Shown piece after piece: positions 23,922 through 33,103 of a stretch of 64,000 bases of DNA. How positions within the stretch are numbered: position 1 is the first letter of the stretch; every line of letters begins with the position of its first letter. The notes beneath the pieces were generated by a model. It did not search any database. It saw only the letters and a list, made by a program, of their open reading frames with translations, and was not told the origin of the DNA. A program made the translations under genes and the position numbers. The DNA comes from Bradyrhizobium quebecense (GTDB lineage: Bacteria; Pseudomonadota; Alphaproteobacteria; Rhizobiales; Xanthobacteraceae). The stretch lies in the NCBI RefSeq assembly GCF_013373795.3, contig NZ_CP088022.1, forward strand, positions 3,782,001-3,846,000. The letters run 5' to 3'.

Positions 23922-24233
23922 TTAACAGCCGCGGCAGATGCCATTGACGCGGCGGTCGACCGTCCTGTTCTCGTCGGCGATCGCCTTGTCGAAGCTTTCG
24001 CTCGACGCCGAGCCGGTGGTGACGCCCTCACCGGTGTTCAGCCGACCGGAAGACTGAGCCGTGCCGGCGCTGTTGGTGCCGGGCGGCGGTGACGCGACTT
24101 GCGGCGATGCCGAGCTGGCTGACGAGGGGCTGCCGCTCCCAGTACCGCTTCCAGTACCTTGGGCGACGGTAACCGTGGGCGCCAGCAGAATGGCGATTGT
24201 CGCTGACGCGACGGTGACGGATAATTTGCGCAT
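23922..24233 (-). CDS. Secreted hypothetical protein
   Basis: This 103-residue protein has a signal peptide (MRKLSVTVASATIAILLAPT, cleaved after VAQ), a Gly/Ser/Pro-rich low-complexity middle (about residues 27-65) and a conserved-looking charged end (SFDKAIADENRTVDRRVNGI) with two cysteines. The family is unknown to me. The gene lies in a pair with the repeat protein at 23293, both leftward, but 155 bases apart. Confidence 0.7.
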   Translation of the reverse strand: MRKLSVTVASATIAILLAPTVTVAQGTGSGTGSGSPSSASSASPQVASPPPGTNSAGTAQSSGRLNTGEGVTTGSASSESFDKAIADENRTVDRRVNGICRGC

Positions 24234-24320
24234 GGCAATTCTCCCTTGCGGACATCAACAGGTCCGCAAAACGCCAGTTCCCACAGGCGTTGGGGCAATA
24301 CAGTTTGGGAGCAATGCAAT

Positions 24321-24575
24321 TTGCGCAAGCTGATCGAGTTTGACGACGACACTTTCGACAAGCTGAAGCAGCTTGGGCGCGACCGGATGGCGACGCTGCA
24401 GGAGCTCGCGGACGAGGCCTTCGCCGACCTCCTCAAGAAGCACGGTATTCCGATCGACCTGAAAGACGCGCTGCGCAAGAGCGCGAGACTTCAGGAGACA
24501 GCAAGACTCCAGGAGGCGGCAAAGCCAGGCCCCGCAACACCGAAGGGCGCACGCAAGCAGGGCCGGAAGCGCTGA
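24321..24575 (+). CDS. Small ribbon-helix-helix-like protein
   Basis: This 84-residue protein begins at a TTG at 24321, which follows GGGAG at a suitable distance. The opening, RKLIEFDDDTFDKLKQLGRD then RMATLQELADEAFADLL, has the strand-helix-helix layout of RHH DNA-binding or antitoxin proteins. The tail is Lys/Ala/Glu-rich. An ATG just upstream (24315 region) is out of frame. No toxin gene adjoins it. A regulatory role is likely but unproved. Confidence 0.6.
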   Translation: MRKLIEFDDDTFDKLKQLGRDRMATLQELADEAFADLLKKHGIPIDLKDALRKSARLQETARLQEAAKPGPATPKGARKQGRKR

Positions 24576-24579
24576 GTTT

Positions 24580-25110
24580 TCAGCCGATCTTCTTCAGTCC
24601 GGCCTTGTACTGCGGTCCCCGGATCGCATAGGACTTCGCCGGCCGCGACAACGCCTCCGCCTGCGCGGCATCAAGTGTGCGCACCACGCGCGCGGGCGCA
24701 CCGATGATCAGGGAATTTTCCGGAAACTCCTTGCCCTCGGTGATGACGGAGCCGGCGCCGACGACACTGCCGCGCCTGATGCGCGCGCCGTTCATCACGA
24801 TCGATCCCATCCCGATCAGCACACCGTCTTCCAGCGTGCAGCCGTGCACGATCGCATTGTGGCCGATCGTAACGTTGTTGCCGATGGTCAGGGGAAAGCC
24901 GGGATCGACATGCAGGGTCGAATTGTCCTGGACGTTGGAGCCTTCGCCGATCTCGATCCACTCGTTGTCGCCGCGCAGCACGGCGCCGAACCAGACGCTC
25001 GCCGCGGATTTGAGGCGCACCTTGCCGATCACGACGGCATTGTCGGCGATGAAGTAGCTGCCGTCGGCGGGAAGATCGGGCCCCTGCCCGTCGAGTTCGT
25101 AGATCGCCAT
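24580..25110 (-). CDS. Gamma-class carbonic anhydrase-family protein
   Basis: This 176-residue protein is a left-handed beta-helix trimer-forming enzyme. The three zinc histidines expected of the family are His67, His84 and His89 (STLHVDPG, GHNAIVHGC), and the hexapeptide repeats run through residues 20-140. It resembles YrdA/CaiE-like proteins, which are not always active carbonic anhydrases. The start ATG at 25110 has a GGAGACC-type site. It is convergent with the RHH-like gene at 24321, with 4 bases between the two stops. Confidence 0.92.
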   Translation of the reverse strand: MAIYELDGQGPDLPADGSYFIADNAVVIGKVRLKSAASVWFGAVLRGDNEWIEIGEGSNVQDNSTLHVDPGFPLTIGNNVTIGHNAIVHGCTLEDGVLIGMGSIVMNGARIRRGSVVGAGSVITEGKEFPENSLIIGAPARVVRTLDAAQAEALSRPAKSYAIRGPQYKAGLKKIG

Positions 25111-25246
25111 AGAGGTCTCCCTGGAGCGTTTTCGGTTCTGATTGATCAGAACTGAGGCTCTCGTCAGGACGACCTTGGCACAGCGGCCGACATGGTTTCA
25201 AGCAAGCGCGATCATGATCCGGACACGGATCAGGAGCCGGCGCGGA

Positions 25247-25576
25247 TCACCCGATCACGCCGGCAGCGCGCAGCGTCATCACGAAGAAGGTGCCCGACAT
25301 CAGGCTCCAGAAGCCGGAGATGACGGTTGCCATCATCACGAACTCGAACCGGCGGCGCTCGATGCGCGCACCACGCAGCGTGTTGCGCATGATGATGAAC
25401 GGTGCGGCGAAGACGAGAAACGGGACCGCGGCAAAGGTCCTCGGCGCCACGCCCTCCTGCAGCAGGCCGAAGCCGGCCGGACGCTCCGCCATCGCTTGAT
25501 AACCGCTGGCCAATGCGCCGGCGAGCGCGAAGCCGATGAAGAGCGAGAACAGGGAATTCAAGGTATCAGGCGACAT
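25247..25576 (-). CDS. Small multi-pass membrane protein (DUF6949-like)
   Basis: This 109-residue protein has three or four hydrophobic segments (about residues 5-27, 46-62 and 80-105). The motif FVMMATVISGFWSLMSGTFF near the end is typical of a rhizobial membrane family I know as DUF6949. I start it at MSPDTLNSL (25576); the upstream start at 25603 adds nine non-conserved residues. Function unknown. Confidence 0.7.
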   Translation of the reverse strand: MSPDTLNSLFSLFIGFALAGALASGYQAMAERPAGFGLLQEGVAPRTFAAVPFLVFAAPFIIMRNTLRGARIERRRFEFVMMATVISGFWSLMSGTFFVMTLRAAGVIG

Positions 25577-25795
25577 CGGAACTTCCGCTACGCAACAGGC
25601 CACTCACCCTGCTTCGCAGAATTGGCGGCGAGCCGCCACATCATCCTTAAGGAAGGGTTAACCGGGGGCGCCCGGCGCGGCGTTTGCGCATGGCCATTCG
25701 CTCGGGGATTCCGTTGGAATCGTACGGAAATTCCGCGTCACGTGGCATATTCGGCAGGTGATTCGGCCACTCCCGACCTGCACTTTGCCTCGCCC

Positions 25796-26506
25796 ATGAC
25801 GCTACTCTCGACCGCCCAGCATCTCGCCCGCGACACCCGCCGCAATCCGCGCGCGCATCTCGTTCCGATCATCGCCTCGGCAGTCATCGCGGCCGGTGCG
25901 ATTGCGCTCGTCGCCTATCTGCTGTGGCCGACCTATACGACCGTCCCGCCCAGCGATCCGTCGCGACTGCCGGTGAGCGTCGGCGGCACGCTGTTCAACG
26001 TGCCGACCATGGCGGTGCGCATGAAGATCCAGCGCCACTCCGGGCCGCAGGAGCGCGTCGACCTGAGCTTCCTCTATCCGTCGCTGGAGGCGCCGGCCGC
26101 GCCGAAGCACTACAGCGCCGAGACGGTCGAGGACAAGGTGCAGCCGATCGACAGGATCTTCGTGTCGATCGCGGCACATCACGATTCACTCGCACCGGAC
26201 ATGCGGCTGCGCACGATCTATCCGCGCTATCTCGACGAGCGCGCGAACACCGATGACGGCCTGACGGCACGCGCGTTCCGCGACGGCACGCCCTATGGCG
26301 GTGAGGACCTGTTCACTGCGACCGAGCCGCAATTGATCGCGCGCTGCACGCGCGATACGTCGACGCCCGGCATGTGCCTGAGTGAGCAGCGCATCGAGGG
26401 CGCCGACCTGACCTTCCGCTTTCCACGCAGCTGGCTTGTGCAATGGCGCGACATCGCCACCGCAATGCACCGCCTCTCCGCGCAGATGCATAGCGCGAAG
26501 GGGTAA
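25796..26506 (+). CDS. Membrane-anchored hypothetical protein
   Basis: This 236-residue protein has one membrane segment (about residues 21-45, VPIIASAVIAAGAIALVAYL) and a soluble domain outside. The domain includes VGGTLFNVPTMAVRMKIQRH and a Cys-containing end (ARCTRDTSTPGMCLSEQR). It is probably periplasmic and anchored by its N-terminus. The frame is open far upstream (25142), but the ATG at 25796 directly before the membrane segment is the sensible start. The family is conserved in rhizobia to my knowledge; function unknown. Confidence 0.75.
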   Translation: MTLLSTAQHLARDTRRNPRAHLVPIIASAVIAAGAIALVAYLLWPTYTTVPPSDPSRLPVSVGGTLFNVPTMAVRMKIQRHSGPQERVDLSFLYPSLEAPAAPKHYSAETVEDKVQPIDRIFVSIAAHHDSLAPDMRLRTIYPRYLDERANTDDGLTARAFRDGTPYGGEDLFTATEPQLIARCTRDTSTPGMCLSEQRIEGADLTFRFPRSWLVQWRDIATAMHRLSAQMHSAKG

Positions 26507-26510
26507 CGCC

Positions 26511-26594
26511 GTCATTGCGAGCGAAGCGAAGCAATCCATCGAGCCGCTAACGCGGAAATATGGATTGCTTCGTCGCTTCGCTCCTCGCAATGAC
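26511..26594. repeat. Dispersed palindromic repeat (GTCATTGCGAG...CTCGCAATGAC class)
   Basis: GTCATTGCGAGCGAAGCGAAG pairs with CTTCGCTCCTCGCAATGAC at the other end, and GCAATCCAT pairs internally with ATGGATTGC. The same class begins and ends the longer element at 59553-59707. Confidence 0.8.
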
Positions 26595-26612
26595 GCGCCG
26601 AGACCAGGCTGT

Positions 26613-26843
26613 TCAGCCCTGCTCGCCCAGATCTTCTTCCAGGATGGCCATCTGGAACTGGAACGAGCGATCATCGTCCTCGTCGTCGACGAACAGCACG
26701 CCGATGAACTCCTCGCCGATATAAACCTCGGCCGAGTCGTCCTTCTTGGGCCGCGGCACCACGCGGATCTTGGGATTGCTGAACACGCGTTTGAGATACG
26801 CGTCGAGCTTCCTGACTTCCTGAACGTCCACAGCCGTCTCCAA
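26613..26843 (-). CDS. DUF3126-family protein
   Basis: This 76-residue protein reads VRKLDAYLKRVFSNPKIRVV, then an EVYIGEEFIGVLFVDDEDDD strand-loop region and an acidic end. It fits the DUF3126 family, a small alpha-beta protein conserved in Hyphomicrobiales and often next to cysE, as here. Function unknown. Confidence 0.88.
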   Translation of the reverse strand: METAVDVQEVRKLDAYLKRVFSNPKIRVVPRPKKDDSAEVYIGEEFIGVLFVDDEDDDRSFQFQMAILEEDLGEQG

Positions 26844-26968
26844 TCGGGTCGATGATTTTCGGGGGAGTTTTAGGACGAGACGGCAAAGATCGCCAGAGCC
26901 TTTTCAGGCTTTGGCGACGTGATGTTGCGCACACGCTAAAGCGCGCCGCGATCAGAAAGCGAGTGAAA

Positions 26969-27796
26969 TCAAAGCCCGATCGCGTTGAGCATCTGGTCCA
27001 TGGTGCGCGACGGCTCGGCACAGCCGGCCTCGCCGACGATTTTCGCCGGCACGCCCGCGACCGTGACGTTGTGCGGCACGGGCTTGACCACGACGGAGCC
27101 CGCCGCGATCCGCGCGCAATGACCGATCTCGATATTGCCGAGGATCTTGGCGCCGGCGCCGATCAGCACGCCGTGGCGGATCTTCGGATGGCGATCCTCG
27201 TTCTCCTTGCCGGTGCCGCCGAGCGTGACGCCATGCAGGATCGAGACATCGTCGTCGATGACGGCCGTCTCGCCGCAGACGAAGCCGGTGGCATGGTCGA
27301 GGAAGATGCCGCGGCCGATCCTGGCCGCCGGATTGATGTCGGTCTGGAACACTGCCGACGAGCGGCTCTGCAAGTAGAAGGCAAAATCCTTGCGGCCCTT
27401 CTGATAGAGCCAGTGCGCGAGACGATGGGTCTGCAGCGCGTGGAAGCCCTTGAAGTAGAGCAAGGGATCGATGAAGCGCGAGGTCGCGGGATCGCGGTCA
27501 TAAACGGCGACGAGATCGGCGCGGAAGGCGTTGCCGATATCGGGCTCATCGCGCAATGCCTCGCCAAAGGTCTGGCGGATCAGGTCGCCCGACAGCGCGG
27601 CGTGATCGAGCCGCTCGGCAATGCGATGGACCACGGAGTCTTCCAGGCGCTCATGATGCAGCACGGTCGCATAGATGAAGGATGCGAGCTCCGGCTCGCG
27701 CCGCAGGATGTCTTCCGCCTCACCGCGAATTCGATCCCAGATCGGATCGAGCGCCGCCAGCTTTGCCCCCTGCGGATTGACCTGATGAACTGCCAT
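26969..27796 (-). CDS. cysE: Serine O-acetyltransferase
   Basis: This 275-residue enzyme makes O-acetylserine from serine and acetyl-CoA, the first step of cysteine synthesis. The N-terminal helical domain (about residues 15-140) is followed by the left-handed beta-helix with the catalytic histidine region FLDHATGFVCGETAVI (His168) and SILHGVTLGGTG (His188). The CoA-binding end AGVPAKIVGEAG is intact. The cysteine-sensitive C-terminal tail ends in I-G-L, as is usual where CysE binds CysK through a terminal isoleucine region. DUF3126 lies downstream at a distance of 125 bases. Confidence 0.95.
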   Translation of the reverse strand: MAVHQVNPQGAKLAALDPIWDRIRGEAEDILRREPELASFIYATVLHHERLEDSVVHRIAERLDHAALSGDLIRQTFGEALRDEPDIGNAFRADLVAVYDRDPATSRFIDPLLYFKGFHALQTHRLAHWLYQKGRKDFAFYLQSRSSAVFQTDINPAARIGRGIFLDHATGFVCGETAVIDDDVSILHGVTLGGTGKENEDRHPKIRHGVLIGAGAKILGNIEIGHCARIAAGSVVVKPVPHNVTVAGVPAKIVGEAGCAEPSRTMDQMLNAIGL

Positions 27797-27979
27797 AGCT
27801 GCTCTCGCAATTCGGTTGTTCTGATGTGCGTTATAGCACGGTGACCCCAGCGCGTCCCGGGAAGGCTCGGTACGGTAAACCCGAGCCGAACGCCCTCCGG
27901 GCCGATGTCTAGGGGAGTTGGTCGGGATTTTGCCGAAATCAAGCCGTGCTTCTGCAACTATTGGCGGATTTCGTCCCGA

Positions 27980-29512
27980 GTGTGGTTTTGGGCATGGTCG
28001 GCCCCAATAAAAAGGGGAAACATCATAAATACCCAGACGTTACGTGGGCGCCTGACCGATGCACGGTCGGTCTGGATTGTCACCATTGCCATTCCCCTCC
28101 TCCTGCTCGCGCCTGCCTTCTGGAACGGCTATCCGCTGCTCCAATGGGATACCGGCGGCTATCTGGCGCGCTGGTACGAGGGCTATCTGGTGCCGAGCCG
28201 GTCCACGGTGTTCGGCATCTACCTGCATGTCGGCGAGATATCGGGGTTCTGGCTCAACCTCGGCATCCAGACCCTGGCGACGCTGTGGATCCTGCAACTG
28301 ACCCTGCGCATGCTCGAGCTCGCCCGGCCGGTCCGGCTGATCGCGATCAGCCTTGCGCTGATCGCAACCACCGCCCTGCCCTGGCTAGCCAGCATGCTGC
28401 TGACCGACATCTTTGCCGGCCTTGCGGTGCTCGCGCTCTACGTCCTCATCCTGCATAGCGACAGGATCTCGACCCTGGAGAAGGCGGTGCTGTTCGGGTT
28501 CATCGCGTTTTCCGCTGCCACGCACAGCGCGACGCTCGCGGTGCTGCTTGGGCTCTGCTGCGTCGGCTGGATGCTGCGTCCGTGGCTCGGCCGTCGCGTC
28601 CCGGTCGCGGGGCTCGTGCAAGGCAGCCTGACCATCGTCACCGGCGCCGTGATGCTACTGGCGGCGAACTTCGCGCTGTCGGGACAGCTTGCCTGGACAC
28701 CCGGCGGCTATGGCGTCGCCTTCGGCCGCATGCTGCAGGATGGCATCGTCTCGCAATATCTGCGCGATCATTGCGCCAAGGAGAACCTGAAGCTCTGCCC
28801 CTATCGCGACGAGTTGCCACCGACCGCCGACGACTTCCTGTGGGGTCACAGCATGTTCGACACGCTCGGCCGCTTTCAGGGACTGAATGACGAGATGGGC
28901 CACATCGTGGTGCGTTCGCTGGCCGAATATCCGGGATGGCAGGCCAGGGCGGCGCTGAAAGCAACCGCCGACCAGCTGTTGGATGTCGCGACCGGAGAAG
29001 GCTCCTCGGGCTGGATCCCGCATACCTACGGCATCATCGAGCGCTATATTCCCAAGCAGGTCGCGCCGATGCGCGCCGCGCGGCAACAACAATGGGCCCT
29101 CGACTTCACCGCGATCAATCGCATCCACGTGCCGGTCGCGCTGGCCTCGATGCTCCTGGTCGTGATCCTGTTCGGCCGCGGACTGTGGCAGCGGCGGCTC
29201 GACGATTTGACGCTGCTGGCCGGCACGGTGACGCTCGCTCTGCTCGGCAATGCCGCCGTCTGTGGCGTGATCTCGGGGCCCCACGACCGCTACGGCGCGC
29301 GCATGGTGTGGGTCGCGACCTTCGTGGTGCTGATCGCGGCGGCGCGCGCCTTCGCCAGGGACGATGCCGAGGACGATGCCGACGAGCTATTTTCGCCGCG
29401 ACAGGAAGTCGATGACGCCGGTCTTGTAGACCTTGTCACCGACCGCCCGCATGTGGTCGCGGTTCGGAATGTCGAGCACCTGCGATCCCGGAATGATCCG
29501 GCCGAGCGCTGA
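27980..29512 (+). CDS. Multi-pass membrane protein of unknown function
   Basis: This protein of about 510 residues has around ten hydrophobic segments with long loops, and motifs such as WNGYPLLQWDTGGYLARWYE and a conserved region GHIVVRSLAEYPGWQARAAL. The layout is like large glycosyl/lipid-handling membrane proteins (GT-C or similar), but no catalytic signature is sure. The start is uncertain: a GTG at 27980 is in frame, and the ribosome binding site AAAAAGGGG at 28010 points to a later unusual start codon (ATC or ATA). The last 42 codons are antisense to the convergent hydrolase gene, with the natural end probably near 29385. Confidence 0.7.
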   Translation: MWFWAWSAPIKRGNIINTQTLRGRLTDARSVWIVTIAIPLLLLAPAFWNGYPLLQWDTGGYLARWYEGYLVPSRSTVFGIYLHVGEISGFWLNLGIQTLATLWILQLTLRMLELARPVRLIAISLALIATTALPWLASMLLTDIFAGLAVLALYVLILHSDRISTLEKAVLFGFIAFSAATHSATLAVLLGLCCVGWMLRPWLGRRVPVAGLVQGSLTIVTGAVMLLAANFALSGQLAWTPGGYGVAFGRMLQDGIVSQYLRDHCAKENLKLCPYRDELPPTADDFLWGHSMFDTLGRFQGLNDEMGHIVVRSLAEYPGWQARAALKATADQLLDVATGEGSSGWIPHTYGIIERYIPKQVAPMRAARQQQWALDFTAINRIHVPVALASMLLVVILFGRGLWQRRLDDLTLLAGTVTLALLGNAAVCGVISGPHDRYGARMVWVATFVVLIAAARAFARDDAEDDADELFSPRQEVDDAGLVDLVTDRPHVVAVRNVEHLRSRNDPAER

Positions 29513-30142
29513 CGCCGAGCCCGCGATCTCGTCCTTGCTGCCGACCGCGATCAGAACCGGCACGCGCATGCCGGCGGCCTCCTCGCGCGTCATCAGGCGG
29601 CGCGAGCCACGCAGGCAGGCGGCGAGCGCGCGGCGGTCGGAGCGGGTCTGATCGGCGAAGGCGCGGAACGTGCGGCCGACCGGATCGGTGACGTCGTCGA
29701 GCGACGGCACCTCCAGCGCCAGCGCGACGGCCTCGCCGGGACCGCCGCCCTCGATCAGCCCGATGCCGATGCCGCCGAGGATCGCCGAACGCACCCGATC
29801 GGAATTCTCACGCGCCAGGATCGCCGTCATCCGCGAGCCCAGCGAATAGCCCATGATGTCGGCGCGCGCGATTCCGAGATGATCCATCAGCGCGATCACG
29901 TCGCTTGCCATGGTCGCGATCTCGTACTGCGCGGCGTCGTAGAGCTTGGCGGATTCACCGTGGCCGCGATTGTCGAGCGCGATGACGCGACGGCCGGCCT
30001 TGACGAGCTCCGACACCCAGGTTGGATAGATCCAGTTGACGTTCTTGCTCGACGCAAAGCCGTGCACGAGCACGATCGGCTCGCCCGCGCCTTCGTCGAT
30101 ATAGGCAATTTCAACATCGCCGTGATGGAAACTCGGCATCAT
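29387..30142 (-). CDS. Alpha/beta-fold hydrolase
   Basis: This 251-residue enzyme has a complete triad: Ser100 in MGYSLGS, Asp204 in VGSKDE and His230 in NRDHMRA, with the oxyanion HGFASS at about residues 27-32. The HGES strand region DNRGHGESAK is typical of the haloperoxidase/esterase group. The physiological substrate is unknown. Its 3' end overlaps the end of the plus-strand membrane gene by 126 bases. Confidence 0.92.
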   Translation of the reverse strand: MMPSFHHGDVEIAYIDEGAGEPIVLVHGFASSKNVNWIYPTWVSELVKAGRRVIALDNRGHGESAKLYDAAQYEIATMASDVIALMDHLGIARADIMGYSLGSRMTAILARENSDRVRSAILGGIGIGLIEGGGPGEAVALALEVPSLDDVTDPVGRTFRAFADQTRSDRRALAACLRGSRRLMTREEAAGMRVPVLIAVGSKDEIAGSASALGRIIPGSQVLDIPNRDHMRAVGDKVYKTGVIDFLSRRK

Positions 30143-30203
30143 CGATTCCGTTTTTTCTTGCGACTTGGGATTTTGGATTGGCGATCGACCGGCGACCGCA
30201 ACC

Positions 30204-31337
30204 TTAGCCCTGGGCGGGCATACTCGCCAGCGCGGCCTGCGCGGTCATCTGCCGCTTCAGGCGCAGCGCCTTGCTTCGTCTGAGCCACCACGCCGTGGTT
30301 CGCTCGGTGGCGGCCTTGATCGACGACAGGAAGCCGAACAGCGCAAGCAGCGCGCCGAACAGCCACATGGTGAGATTGAATGTGCCGGCCACGAGCAGCA
30401 GCGCGCCGCGGCCGAGCAGCTTGATGATCGCGCGGGTCTGGCCGCCCTTCACGTCCGCGATGCGGGCCGCGCGCGCGATCTCCTGCGGGTTCTCCGCGAC
30501 CTTCAGCGTGTCTCGCGCGGCACGAACCCCGGCCGCCTCGCCGATACGCCCGACGTCCTTGGCGACGCGCACCAGCGCGCCGGCTTTCTCGGCGCGGAAT
30601 GCCGCGCGGATCGCGGTTGCAGTTTCCGCCGGCCGCAGCACCGAGCCGGACGCGACCGCTTCACGCAGCGCCGGCTGATCGACCACCTCGCGGGTCGAGC
30701 GCCCGGCCCATTCGATCATCCCCTCGCTCAGCCGTCCGGCCTTGCGCGTATCCTTGACCAGCGTCAGTCCGGCGCGCAGCGGCGCGGCGCCGCCGACCGA
30801 CACATAGGTGGCCGCAGTCACGGCGAGCCCGGCAGCCGCAAGGCCAAGCACCAGTCGGTCAGTGTCCTCGCCCATCACGAGGTGCTTGCCCTCACGCACG
30901 ACGTCCCTGACGTCACCGAACACGAACAGGTCGCCGGCGACAATGCCGGACAGGCTTGCGACATCGTCGGCATTGCCGGTCACGAGACCGGCGGCAAATC
31001 CCTTGGCGAAATGCGTGGTGGACGACTGCTCGGCCTGCGCGTCATCGACGCGCCTTGTAAGTTCATCATTGAGGGCGATGTTCTTCTCGCTTGCGAGCGC
31101 GACAAAGCTGGTCGCAAGATCGGCATCTCCGGAGGCGAGCGCCGCCTCGATATTGTCCGATATCAACGCCGGGTTGTTGCGCAGGACGGAATTGAGCCTG
31201 AGGTCGGCGAGCGCAGCCGGATCGTTCCGCGCTGACAGCACCGTGCCGGCGTTCCGGGCGTGCGGCCAAATGGCCGCGCCCACGGCAGCGCTCGCTGCCA
31301 GGCCGGCCACCGCAAAACTGAGGCGCACCCCGTTCAT
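30204..31337 (-). CDS. Membrane-associated hypothetical protein
   Basis: This 377-residue protein has an N-terminal membrane or signal segment (MNGVRLSFAVAGLAASAAVG), an alanine-rich helical body and a second hydrophobic region (about residues 320-342, GALLLVAGTFNLTMWLFGAL and on). The tail is basic and proline-poor. It is conserved in Bradyrhizobium to my recollection, with no known function. No enzyme motif is visible. The gene stands between the hydrolase and the divergent zinc-finger gene at 31587. Confidence 0.75.
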   Translation of the reverse strand: MNGVRLSFAVAGLAASAAVGAAIWPHARNAGTVLSARNDPAALADLRLNSVLRNNPALISDNIEAALASGDADLATSFVALASEKNIALNDELTRRVDDAQAEQSSTTHFAKGFAAGLVTGNADDVASLSGIVAGDLFVFGDVRDVVREGKHLVMGEDTDRLVLGLAAAGLAVTAATYVSVGGAAPLRAGLTLVKDTRKAGRLSEGMIEWAGRSTREVVDQPALREAVASGSVLRPAETATAIRAAFRAEKAGALVRVAKDVGRIGEAAGVRAARDTLKVAENPQEIARAARIADVKGGQTRAIIKLLGRGALLLVAGTFNLTMWLFGALLALFGFLSSIKAATERTTAWWLRRSKALRLKRQMTAQAALASMPAQG

Positions 31338-31586
31338 TCCGCTGAAAACCTCTAGTTTTATTCGCCTTGTTCAGTTGGCCTTGGAAATAGTGTGCCGTTT
31401 TTGCGACACAACGGCTCCGACCAAAGAAGGGCTTCTCTGGGACGACAAGATTGTGTCGAATTTGCATGAGCACATGAGCCATCGGGGCTCTAGGAATCAA
31501 CTGTTCCCGCCAGTATGGTGCGCGGCATTTCGCGATGCCGCATGCTGTTGATTGCGTCTGCCCATCGTTGCCACCAAGGTGAGATT

Positions 31587-31832
31587 ATGTCCGACCACGT
31601 CGTCCCGCACTTCCATAACGATGCCGGTGTCTCGGTGATCGAGATCGGGTCGCAGGAGTTCATGTGCGTGGGCGCCAACCCTCCGTTCGATCATCCGCAC
31701 GTGTTCCTCGACCTCGGCAACGACAGCGAGATCATCTGCCCGTATTGCTCGACGCTCTATCGCTTCGCGTCCGACCTCGCGGCCGGCGAAGCGCGGCCGC
31801 CGGAATGCGTGCTGAAAGACAAGGTCGCCTGA
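31587..31832 (+). CDS. Zinc-finger domain protein (CHCC type, NDUFS6-like)
   Basis: This 81-residue protein has the CHCC zinc ligands of the complex I NDUFS6-type finger: Cys in EFMCVG, His in DHPHVFLD, and CPYC in IICPYCSTLYRF. In alphaproteobacteria this small protein is a candidate accessory subunit of NADH dehydrogenase. The start ATG at 31587 is chosen because the upstream frame (31515) has no conserved residues. It is 7 bases before the monooxygenase gene, so the two form an operon. Confidence 0.9.
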   Translation: MSDHVVPHFHNDAGVSVIEIGSQEFMCVGANPPFDHPHVFLDLGNDSEIICPYCSTLYRFASDLAAGEARPPECVLKDKVA

Positions 31833-31839
31833 CCGCTCC

Positions 31840-33042
31840 GTGGCGCTGACGCGAACCGTCATCGTTGCCGGCGCCGGGATCGGAGGACTGACGGCGTCGC
31901 TGACCTTGGCGTCACAGGGCTTTCGCGTCGTCGTGCTGGAAAAGGCCGAGCGGCTCGAGGAAGCCGGGGCCGGCATCCAGCTCTCTCCCAATGCCAGCCG
32001 CATCCTGGTCGAGCTCGGGCTCAAGGAACCGCTTGCGCGGCGTGCGGTCACGCCGGAATCCGTCAACATCCTGAGCACGCGGGCCGGTGGCGAGATCGCG
32101 CGGATGCCGCTCGGCCGGGCCGCCGAGTTCCGCGCCGGTGCCCCCTATTGGGTGATCCACCGCGCCGATCTGCAGGCCGCGTTGCAGGCCGCCGTCAACG
32201 ACCATCCCGATATCGATCTGCGGCTCGGCTGCCAGTTCGAGGATGTGACCAAGCACGCCAAGGGGCTGACGGTGGTGCAGCGCCGCGGCAACGCACGGCA
32301 AGAGGAATTGGCGGTTGCGCTGATCGGCGCGGATGGCATCTGGTCGTCGGTCCGCGGACATTTGTTTCCGGATGTACAACCGCAATTCTCCGGCCTGATC
32401 GCCTGGCGCGGCACGCTCGACGCGACCGCCCTGCCGCGTGAATACACCGCGCCGCGCGTGCAGCTGTGGATGGGGCCGGACGCGCATCTCGTGGCCTATC
32501 CGATCTCGGCCGGCCGCCAGCTCAACGTGGTTGCGATCGTGTCCGGCACCTGGAACCGGCCGGGCTGGAGCGCGCCCGGCGACATCAACGAGATCAAGGG
32601 TGCGTTCGCTACCGCGCGCTGGCCCGCCACGGCGCGGATGCTGATCGGCGCGGTCGATGGCTGGCGCAAATGGGCGCTGTTCACCCTGCCCGACATCGGC
32701 CGCTGGAGCGAAGGCGCGGTGACGCTGCTCGGCGACGCCGCGCATGCGATGCTGCCGTTTGCCGCGCAAGGCGCCGGCATGGCGATCGAGGATGCGGCCG
32801 TGCTCGCCAAGGCCCTGGCCGACTGCACCGGCGAAAACACTGCAGGCATTCCCGCCGCGTTGAAGCGCTACGCCGAGATGCGGCGCGGGCGCGTGCTGAA
32901 GGTGCAGCGCATGGCGAGGCAGCAGGGCCGCATCTATCACTTGAGCGGACCCCTGGCGATCGCCCGCGATCTCGCGATCCGCGCCATCGGTCCGCAGCGC
33001 ATGCTGGCGCGGCAGGACTGGATCTACGACTGGCGCGCCTGA
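31840..33042 (+). CDS. FAD-dependent monooxygenase (salicylate/3-hydroxybenzoate hydroxylase-like)
   Basis: This 400-residue flavoprotein starts with a GTG 7 bases after the zinc-finger gene. It has VIVAGAGIGGLTASLTLASQ at residues 7-26, the DG motif in ALIGADGIWSSVRGHLFP, and the GD motif in LLGDAAHAMLPFAAQGAGMA. It matches the size and motifs of single-component aromatic-ring hydroxylases. In many alphaproteobacteria a homologue is paired with the CHCC zinc-finger gene, and its role there is unclear. It may hydroxylate a quinone precursor, as UbiF/UbiL-like enzymes do. Confidence 0.9.
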   Translation: MALTRTVIVAGAGIGGLTASLTLASQGFRVVVLEKAERLEEAGAGIQLSPNASRILVELGLKEPLARRAVTPESVNILSTRAGGEIARMPLGRAAEFRAGAPYWVIHRADLQAALQAAVNDHPDIDLRLGCQFEDVTKHAKGLTVVQRRGNARQEELAVALIGADGIWSSVRGHLFPDVQPQFSGLIAWRGTLDATALPREYTAPRVQLWMGPDAHLVAYPISAGRQLNVVAIVSGTWNRPGWSAPGDINEIKGAFATARWPATARMLIGAVDGWRKWALFTLPDIGRWSEGAVTLLGDAAHAMLPFAAQGAGMAIEDAAVLAKALADCTGENTAGIPAALKRYAEMRRGRVLKVQRMARQQGRIYHLSGPLAIARDLAIRAIGPQRMLARQDWIYDWRA

Positions 33043-33103
33043 GAGATCAGGTGAACTCGGCTTGCGTGCGCGACCAGCAATCGGCTCATCGCGAAGCGCT
33101 TGT

